Source: an uncultured Marivita sp.
GTDB taxonomy: Bacteria > Pseudomonadota > Alphaproteobacteria > Rhodobacterales > Rhodobacteraceae
Direction of reading: 5' to 3'
Length of the DNA: 64,000 nt
Assembly: GCF_947488135.1 (NCBI RefSeq)
Contig: NZ_CANKYW010000002.1
Coordinates: forward strand, 124,001 to 188,000
The stretch's first letter is position 1, and every line of letters begins with the position of its first letter. The position numbers were made by a program, and so were the translations under genes. Below are positions 58,200 through 64,000 of this stretch, piece after piece. A model generated the notes under the pieces. That model ran no database searches and was not told the DNA's origin. It saw nothing but the letters and a program-made list of their open reading frames with translations.

Positions 58200-60308
58200 T
58201 TAATGCGCGGACGCCTCCTGCGCCGACGCGCCAAAGCGGATGTTCCAGAGTAGTAAGGCCATCACCGCCGCGACCCCGCAGAGGTTGATGACGAAGGCGG
58301 CTGGCCACAGGCACGCCAGGCCAGCGGCAAGGCACAGGACACGCATGACAATGCCGAAGCGGCGCTCCATGCAGCCCTGCAATCCGGCGGACAGCGCGTA
58401 GACACCGAACACCGCAAAGAGGAAGATCTGGATCATCGCGGGCCAGTCCCCTGATAGGAACGGCGTGTAGGCGAAAAGAACGGGCACGATGTAAAGGCCC
58501 TTTGCCAGCTTCCAGCTTGCCACACCGGTCGCCATTGCTGGCGCTTTGGCGATCGCCGCAGCGGTGAAGGCGGCAAGAGCCACGGGCGGGGTCACATTGC
58601 TGTCCTGCGACAGCCAGAAGATGATCATATGCGCGGACAAGAGCGCACTCGTGGCGACCGCCGGCGGGACAACTAGATCACGCAGCGGTGCCGCGATTTC
58701 AAGAGGAAGGCTCTGGATCAGTCCGGCGGCCTCGGAATAGGTCAACTCCCGACTGAGAAGCTCGGCCTGTTCGGGCACGCCAAACATCAGCACTGCCTTC
58801 GCAGCATCCGGAAGCGCACCCGCGGCCAGTTGGGTGATGACGAACTGATCGCTGATCATGCCGGACAAGGCGGGCGCCGAAAGCGTGGCGAGCACGATAT
58901 ACGCGGCCGTCACCGGAAGACCCATGCCAAGGATAAGACTGGCCAGCGCGATCAGCACCAGCGCGATCAGGATGTTGCCGCCCGCCCAGCTTGCGATCAT
59001 CAGGCTGAACGTGTTGCCGACACCCGCAGTCGCGATCACGTTCACGATAAGCCCCACCGAACACAAAAGCACCGCCGTAAGGACCATGCCTTTGGTGCCC
59101 ATGACGAAGGCTTCGAATACGGCCGTTGGCCCCATCGGGTTCTTGGTGAGCCAGCTTGATCCGATGACCGCGATGATGCCGAAAACCGCCGCATAGGTCG
59201 GCGTGAAGCCGATCACCAGAAGCGTGATCAGAGTGCAGATCGGAAGAACGAAACTTGCCCCACCCTCTTTGAAGGCAGACCCGAGCGTCTGCCCCTCGTC
59301 CGGCATCGGAGCGAGGTTGTTGCGTCGCGCTTCGATGCGGACAAAGAACGCGACGGACAGGAAATACAGAAGCGCTGGCAAGGCAGCGACCGCCACGATC
59401 GTCTCGTAGGGGATTTGCGTAAAGCTTGCCATCACGAAGGCCCCGGCCCCCATGATCGGTGGCATCAACTGCCCCCCGGTGGAGGCCGCCGCCTCGACAC
59501 CGCCCGCGAATTTCGGCTTGAAGCCCGCGCGCTTCATCAGCGGGATGGTGATGACCCCTGTGGACGCGGTGTTGGCCACGGCAGAACCCGAAATCGTGCC
59601 TGTCAGTCCCGATGCGATCACCGCAACGATGCCCGGACCGCCAACCAGTTTGCCTGCAACTGCTCGCGCCATGTTGATGACGAATTCACCGGCCCCGGAC
59701 CGAAGCAGGAAGGCGCCGAAGATGATGAAAAGAAATACGTAGGTCGACGAAATGCGCGCGATGGTGCCGAACATCGCGTCGTCGCCATAGATCGAACGGA
59801 ACGCGACGGTTTCGATGCTCAGGCCCGGGAAGGAAAAAACCCCCCCGATATATTTGCCCCAAAACGCCACATAGGTCAGCGACAGGATGATGAGGATCGG
59901 AATGATCACACCGGCCACGCGGCGGGTCAGTTCGATGGCGCCCAGGATACATATGGTCACCGCGATCCAGTCGAGCGGTGCGAGTTTCACGCCCCGGTCA
60001 TAGATCGCGTTTTCCGCGAAAGTCAGCCAAACGGCAGATGCCGCAACCGCGATACCGATCACCAGATCGAGCATGATCGGAGCCGGCTTGCCGGACGACC
60101 CGCGCCACATCGGGTAGAGAATGGCGGCAAGTGCCGCGAAGCCCGCAAAGTGAAACCCGTTGCGCTGCAACTCGGACAGGACCGGATCGAAGGCCACGTA
60201 AATATGCCCGACCGCGATCAGAAAACAGACAACCGACAAGGCAAGGTCGGCCGAGCCGGTGAAGGTCCGCAAGCGTCCTCCGTCTTCGTCTTTTTCGCTC
60301 TCTGCCAT
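58200..60308 (-). CDS. TRAP transporter fused permease, TAXI type
   Basis: A 702-residue inner-membrane protein fusing the small and large TRAP permease subunits, as usual in TAXI-TRAP systems. About 15-18 hydrophobic segments; the DctM-like part includes GAFLLRSGAGEFVINMARAV, GLTGTISGSAVANTASTGVI and STGGQLMPPIMGAGAFVMAS, the conserved TRAP motifs. Sodium- or proton-driven uptake of organic acids is usual; the substrate is not shown. The matching receptor gene lies directly upstream on the same strand, 64 bases away. Confidence 0.94.
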   Translation of the reverse strand: MAESEKDEDGGRLRTFTGSADLALSVVCFLIAVGHIYVAFDPVLSELQRNGFHFAGFAALAAILYPMWRGSSGKPAPIMLDLVIGIAVAASAVWLTFAENAIYDRGVKLAPLDWIAVTICILGAIELTRRVAGVIIPILIILSLTYVAFWGKYIGGVFSFPGLSIETVAFRSIYGDDAMFGTIARISSTYVFLFIIFGAFLLRSGAGEFVINMARAVAGKLVGGPGIVAVIASGLTGTISGSAVANTASTGVITIPLMKRAGFKPKFAGGVEAAASTGGQLMPPIMGAGAFVMASFTQIPYETIVAVAALPALLYFLSVAFFVRIEARRNNLAPMPDEGQTLGSAFKEGGASFVLPICTLITLLVIGFTPTYAAVFGIIAVIGSSWLTKNPMGPTAVFEAFVMGTKGMVLTAVLLCSVGLIVNVIATAGVGNTFSLMIASWAGGNILIALVLIALASLILGMGLPVTAAYIVLATLSAPALSGMISDQFVITQLAAGALPDAAKAVLMFGVPEQAELLSRELTYSEAAGLIQSLPLEIAAPLRDLVVPPAVATSALLSAHMIIFWLSQDSNVTPPVALAAFTAAAIAKAPAMATGVASWKLAKGLYIVPVLFAYTPFLSGDWPAMIQIFLFAVFGVYALSAGLQGCMERRFGIVMRVLCLAAGLACLWPAAFVINLCGVAAVMALLLWNIRFGASAQEASAH

Positions 60309-60372
60309 GGCCCCACCCGATCATGGTTGACCAGCCCACGGCACCTGCGGCGGGCTGGTCGATTGTGTCGGT

Positions 60373-61383
60373 TTACTGAGCGATCAGCCGCTCAGGTACG
60401 TCCAAACCGGCTTCCTGATAGTAGCGCAGCGCGCCGGGATGCAGCGGCAGGGGCAGACCTGCAATCGCGCTTTCAAGCGCCATCGCCTTGGTTGCCGGGT
60501 GGATCGCCTGAAGGAACGGCAGGTTTTCGTACATCGCCTTGGTGATCTGGTAGACGTGCTCTTCCGGGACATCCGCGCTGGTCGCGAGGAAGTTCGGCTG
60601 CGCAATGGTCTGCACATCCGTGTCCTGACCCGGGTAAGTGCCCGCCGGAATGGTGAACGGGGTCCAGAGACCGCGATCGCCGTCACCCATCGCCATTTCC
60701 TCTTCGGTGAAGTTGAGCAGCGTGACCGAATCCCCGGCAGAAGCCATCAGCTGACTGATCGCGCCAACCGGGATACCGGCCGGAATGCCGACGCCCTTGA
60801 CCTGACCATTCTGAAGCGCCTCGGACGAAGGCCCGTAGCCGCCGAACACCAATTCGTAGTCGTTTTCGATGTCGATGCCGAAACCGGACAGAATCGCGGC
60901 GTTCGAACCGATGGTGCCCGAGTTCTGGCTGCCGAGCGCCATGCTCTCACCCTTCAGCGCAACCATGTCCGCCATCGTGCCGGTCGTGGCTGCATCGGAA
61001 GAAATGATGAAATGCTCGACGTTCTGCCAGAGCATCGACACCGAGCGCAGGCTTTCCTGCGGACCGACTTCTTCCAATGGCCCGGTGCCGGTTGCCGCGT
61101 AGTAACCGTAAAGGCCCTGCAAAATGCCGAACTGGGCTTCGCCTTCACGGATCAAGCGGACGTTTTCACCGGATCCCGCAGAGCTGATTGCGGCCATGCC
61201 GATATTGGTGCTGGGCTCAAGCTTGACCTTCACGAGGGTCGCAAGCGCAACGCCCACCGGATAGTAGGTCCCACCGGTCGATGCGGTCGCCAAGATGTAG
61301 TTCGCACCTTCGTCCTGAGCCTGAGCAGCCATGCCCGACAACGCGAGTGTCGCGGCAAGTGCCGCGGTCTTGAAGTGTTTCAT
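60373..61383 (-). CDS. TAXI-family TRAP transporter solute-binding protein
   Basis: A 336-residue periplasmic receptor with signal peptide MKHFKTAALAATLALSGMAA. TASTGGTYYPVGVALATLVK is the TAXI signature near the N-terminus. Other typical parts are LREGEAQFGILQGLYGYYAA-like QFGILQGLYGYYAATG and MALGSQNSGTIGSNAAILSG. GGGAGGACTAT directly precedes the ATG, a strong site. It is co-transcribed with the fused permease. Substrate unknown; relatives bind glutamate or other carboxylates. Confidence 0.94.
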   Translation of the reverse strand: MKHFKTAALAATLALSGMAAQAQDEGANYILATASTGGTYYPVGVALATLVKVKLEPSTNIGMAAISSAGSGENVRLIREGEAQFGILQGLYGYYAATGTGPLEEVGPQESLRSVSMLWQNVEHFIISSDAATTGTMADMVALKGESMALGSQNSGTIGSNAAILSGFGIDIENDYELVFGGYGPSSEALQNGQVKGVGIPAGIPVGAISQLMASAGDSVTLLNFTEEEMAMGDGDRGLWTPFTIPAGTYPGQDTDVQTIAQPNFLATSADVPEEHVYQITKAMYENLPFLQAIHPATKAMALESAIAGLPLPLHPGALRYYQEAGLDVPERLIAQ

Positions 61384-61635
61384 ATAGTCCTCCCACTAAG
61401 TGCACTTTTGACAGCGCTGGAGGCATCATAGGCAAAGAATTCAGAAATCGGTAGGGATCAATCTACATTTCAGCCACAACATCACCTGCAAAAATTCCCG
61501 TAGCCTATTCAATCAGCACGCATTTCCTGAAATACAGCCTCCCGATCTTGTCGGCATTGGGCCGACCGGCGCGAGCACGCGCAGCTTTGCATCCCCACGC
61601 GAAACGCCCGCAAACGACAGTGAAATCCCAAGTGT
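61384..61635. other. 252-base intergenic stretch upstream of the TAXI receptor
   Basis: Lies between the RND permease stop and the TAXI-TRAP start, both on the minus strand. It holds an AT-richer central part (about 61430-61500) that probably contains the transporter promoter, and a GTCGGC-ATTGG-GCCGAC dyad (61550-61566), 70 bases past the RND stop, with no T-run. No tRNA or small open frame with a ribosome-binding site was seen. Confidence 0.45.
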
Positions 61636-64000
61636 CTACTCCGCCGCGACCGGTTCGGGCCCTGCGTCAGCTTCGGCGGGACGCGCCGACAAGACGAGGC
61701 GCAGCAGGGGTGGAACGGTCAGCAGCGTCAGGAAAGCCGACATGGCGAGACCACCCACCACGACCGCTCCAAGACCGCGATAAAGCTCGGAACCGGCACC
61801 GGGAAACAGAACCAACGGAAGCATCCCGCAAACCGATGTCAGCGTGGACATGAAGATAGGTCGAATACGATTTCGCGTCGCTTCCTCGATCGCATCGACT
61901 GGCGACATCCTTTCTTCACGCAGGTGGTAAAGCGACTGGTGGACGATGAGGATGGCGTTGTTGACGACAATGCCCACAAGAATGACGAAACCAAGAAGGG
62001 TCAGCATGTCCAAAGGTTGTGTGCCGATCATGTTGAGCACAGCCAATCCGCCGACACCCCCCGCCGCGGCAACGGGAACCGAGATCATGACGACAAGCGG
62101 CAAGACGAAAGACTCGAACAGAACCGCCATGACCAGGAAGACGATCACCAGCGCCACGGCCAGATTGATCTGAATCGCATTCCATGTCTGAGACAGTTGG
62201 TCTGCTGTACCGGATACGGACATGCGGACACCGGGTGGCAGTCCCTGCTCTTCCAAAGCGGCAATCACTTCGGTTTCCAAGAGTTCGACCGCAGCCTCCA
62301 GCGGCAGCGCGTCTGACGGACGCACTTCAAGCGTGATCGTACGGAGGCGTTCAAGATGCCGGATTTCCGTGGGGCCCGCCGTCACACGCACCTCGGCCAG
62401 TTCGGAGACCGGCACGATCCGCCCCGTTGGTGTGACCACCGGGAAGCTGCCAACATCCTGCGTGCGCAACCCGCTGAGGATCGTGGTGTCGCCCTTCAGC
62501 GTCAGGTCAAGCCGACGGTTTCCCACGTTGATCTCGGCGACGCGCAGGCCGTCGTTGAACGCATCCACCGTCGCGGCAAGGTCCTGTGTCGTCAGCCCCG
62601 CATCTGCCAGGCGCACGCGATCCGGGATTAGACGGACCTCGGGCGCACCCAACTCGAGGCCCGGAATGGGCCTGAATTGGTGCCCTTCGGAGCGCGGCAA
62701 AAGCTGGCCAATCGTTCCTGCGGCGCGACCCGCAACGCTGAGGATGTCTTCCAGTTCATCACCCGAGATATTCACCTCGATGGTTCTACCGCCACCGACG
62801 CCCCGCCCGAAAAGGGACGGTTGCGTCATGAAACCGAAGGTGCCCGGTTCGGCAAAGATCGGGCGCGACAGGATCGGGATGATCTCGGCCACGCGGTCGC
62901 CGTCCACGGTTGCTGCCCCGACAAAGCTGTTTCCCGGTGTCGCGACGAAGAAGAACGACTCGAGCGCAGGCAACCCATCCTCGGTCTCGGTTGCGGGCGC
63001 GGCGGACCACATTGGTTCGGCCACAGCTTCGATGCGCTGCGCGATGGTTTCCGTGGTTTCGAGATTATAGCCGGGAGGCGGGATGATGAGGCCGAACACA
63101 AGGTTGCGGTTGCCTTCAGGCAGGTATTCGAGCTTTGGCAAAAACAGCCACGCGGCCGCCATCGCACTTGTCGCGATTGCCGCCACCATCACCAGCCCGG
63201 CCGTACGGAAGCGGACCGTGAACCGTACGTATCGCATGATCGCCCACGTGAAGGCCCGACCGAAATGGTCGATCCCCGGCAAGGCCAGCTTTTTCGTTTC
63301 GCCGCTCTTCAGCAACCGGCTCGACAGCGCGGGGATCACCGTCACCGCGACCACCAGTGACAACAGGACGGAGACCGAAATCGCGACGGCGATGTCGCGG
63401 AACAACTGCCCCGCTTCCAGTTGCATCACGAGGATCGGGATGAACACCATGACCGTAGTCAGCGCCGACACGAGGATCGCACCCCAGACCTGTTTCGCGC
63501 CGATATAGGCCGCCTCGCGCCGCGATTTGCCCTCTTCGCGCAATCGGAAAATGTTTTCGAGAACGACAATGGCGGCATCGACGATCATGCCAACGGCGAA
63601 GGCGATACCGGCGAGCGAGATCACGTTGAGCGTTCTGCCCGTCACAGCCATTGCCACGAAGGTCGCCACGATCGACACCGGGATGGCCATGCTGATCACC
63701 AAGGTAGCGCGCGGGCTGCGCAGGAAGATCAACAGGACCGTCGCCGCCAAAAGACCCCCGATCCAGATGTTCTGGGTCACCAGATCGATGGCGCCCTCGA
63801 TGTAGATGGTTTCATCATAGACCTGTTCCAGCGTCAGACCGTTGGACGCGACGGGCCCCTCTTCAAGTTCGGAGATGACCGATTTCACCTCGGCCATGGT
63901 CGAGATGACGTTCGCGCCCTGTTCGCGCACGATATTGAAGGCCAGCGCCGGTTCGCCGCGGAACCGAAGGCGTGCTGAGTTTTCCTTGTAGGCAAAGCTG
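61636..64000 (-). CDS. RND-family efflux permease, 5' end outside window
   Basis: The visible 787 residues are the C-terminal three quarters of an AcrB/CzcA-like inner-membrane pump. The frame stays open to the window edge (SFAYKENSARLRFRG upstream of GEPALAFNIV), so any internal start is false. Family features: LVTQNIWIGGLLAATVLLIF, the second-half helix block VIFLVMAVLFESFVLPLVVM, GIAFAVGMIVDAAIVVLENI with the transmembrane Asp of the proton relay, and the repeat GFVILVGIVVNNAILIV. Large periplasmic loops lie between. Its membrane-fusion partner would be upstream, beyond the window. The sequence does not tell drug from metal export. Confidence 0.93.
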   Translation of the reverse strand, partial: SFAYKENSARLRFRGEPALAFNIVREQGANVISTMAEVKSVISELEEGPVASNGLTLEQVYDETIYIEGAIDLVTQNIWIGGLLAATVLLIFLRSPRATLVISMAIPVSIVATFVAMAVTGRTLNVISLAGIAFAVGMIVDAAIVVLENIFRLREEGKSRREAAYIGAKQVWGAILVSALTTVMVFIPILVMQLEAGQLFRDIAVAISVSVLLSLVVAVTVIPALSSRLLKSGETKKLALPGIDHFGRAFTWAIMRYVRFTVRFRTAGLVMVAAIATSAMAAAWLFLPKLEYLPEGNRNLVFGLIIPPPGYNLETTETIAQRIEAVAEPMWSAAPATETEDGLPALESFFFVATPGNSFVGAATVDGDRVAEIIPILSRPIFAEPGTFGFMTQPSLFGRGVGGGRTIEVNISGDELEDILSVAGRAAGTIGQLLPRSEGHQFRPIPGLELGAPEVRLIPDRVRLADAGLTTQDLAATVDAFNDGLRVAEINVGNRRLDLTLKGDTTILSGLRTQDVGSFPVVTPTGRIVPVSELAEVRVTAGPTEIRHLERLRTITLEVRPSDALPLEAAVELLETEVIAALEEQGLPPGVRMSVSGTADQLSQTWNAIQINLAVALVIVFLVMAVLFESFVLPLVVMISVPVAAAGGVGGLAVLNMIGTQPLDMLTLLGFVILVGIVVNNAILIVHQSLYHLREERMSPVDAIEEATRNRIRPIFMSTLTSVCGMLPLVLFPGAGSELYRGLGAVVVGGLAMSAFLTLLTVPPLLRLVLSARPAEADAGPEPVAAE

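Noticed and set aside
61550-61566. Terminator of the RND gene at GTCGGC/GCCGAC
   Set aside because: Short stem, no T-run, and 70 bases from the stop codon; kept only as a dyad in the spacer.
1-64000. tRNA genes, rRNA genes, CRISPR arrays, insertion sequences and prophage genes
   Set aside because: No cloverleaf-like segments, regularly spaced repeats, transposases, integrases or phage structural genes were recognised by reading.

Overview
The window looks like chromosome of a marine-type alphaproteobacterium of the Rhodobacterales (Roseobacter group). The evidence is high G+C, dense gene packing with many ATGA/TGATG stop-start overlaps, a TAXI-TRAP transporter, Hint/choice-of-anchor-L secreted proteins, Rhodobacterales-style flagellar genes and a GC-rich intergenic repeat. 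No rRNA, tRNA, CRISPR array, insertion sequence or prophage was seen, and no gap between genes exceeds 300 bases.

Layout. (1) 0-21.4 kb is mostly housekeeping: a rhodanese, two translationally coupled Hint-domain proteins, dapE, a GNAT acetyltransferase, rnr, a GST with a divergent WYL regulator, a lytic transglycosylase, a transglutaminase-like protein, rppH, the coupled chain gpmI-envC-ctpA, a CDP-alcohol phosphatidyltransferase and a YnjBCD-like ABC transporter. (2) 21.4-31.4 kb is an exopolysaccharide region: a WecB/TagA/CpsF glycosyltransferase; a tightly packed forward operon (Gfo/Idh/MocA, SDR epimerase, GT4, GT2, and a Gfo/Idh-SDR fusion); and a BY-kinase-like ATPase with a Wzz/GumC-like co-polymerase. 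(3) 31.6-44.6 kb is a minus-strand polyketide/nonribosomal peptide operon: a 2158-residue PKS (KS-AT-KR-DH-ACP-TE), a GT2 glycosyltransferase, a 1524-residue NRPS (formyltransferase, degenerate condensation region, adenylation domain with an inserted luciferase-like monooxygenase, carrier domain) and a membrane-anchored SGNH-like protein. (4) 44.7-48.7 kb, same strand: a Wzx-like flippase, a GT2 and a secreted glycosidase-like protein. (5) 48.8-57.2 kb is a minus-strand flagellar block: motB, flgE, flgK, flgL, flgI, motA and an unassigned 580-residue exported protein. (6) 57.4-64 kb holds a secreted propeller-like protein, a TAXI-TRAP transporter pair and the 3' part of an RND efflux permease that runs off the window.

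The most interesting system is the PKS/NRPS operon inside the exopolysaccharide region. Reading the adenylation pocket by eye gives D-I-L-Q-F-G-M-I-W-K, close to the textbook glycine code. The luciferase-like monooxygenase sits between motifs A4 and A5, and the module starts with a formyltransferase that keeps its N-H-D triad. This suggests an oxidised, possibly N-formylated, glycine-derived starter handed to one reducing polyketide module and released by a thioesterase. The glycosyltransferase and SGNH-like protein in the same operon, and the flippase upstream, suggest a glycosylated or envelope-associated product. That last step is inference.
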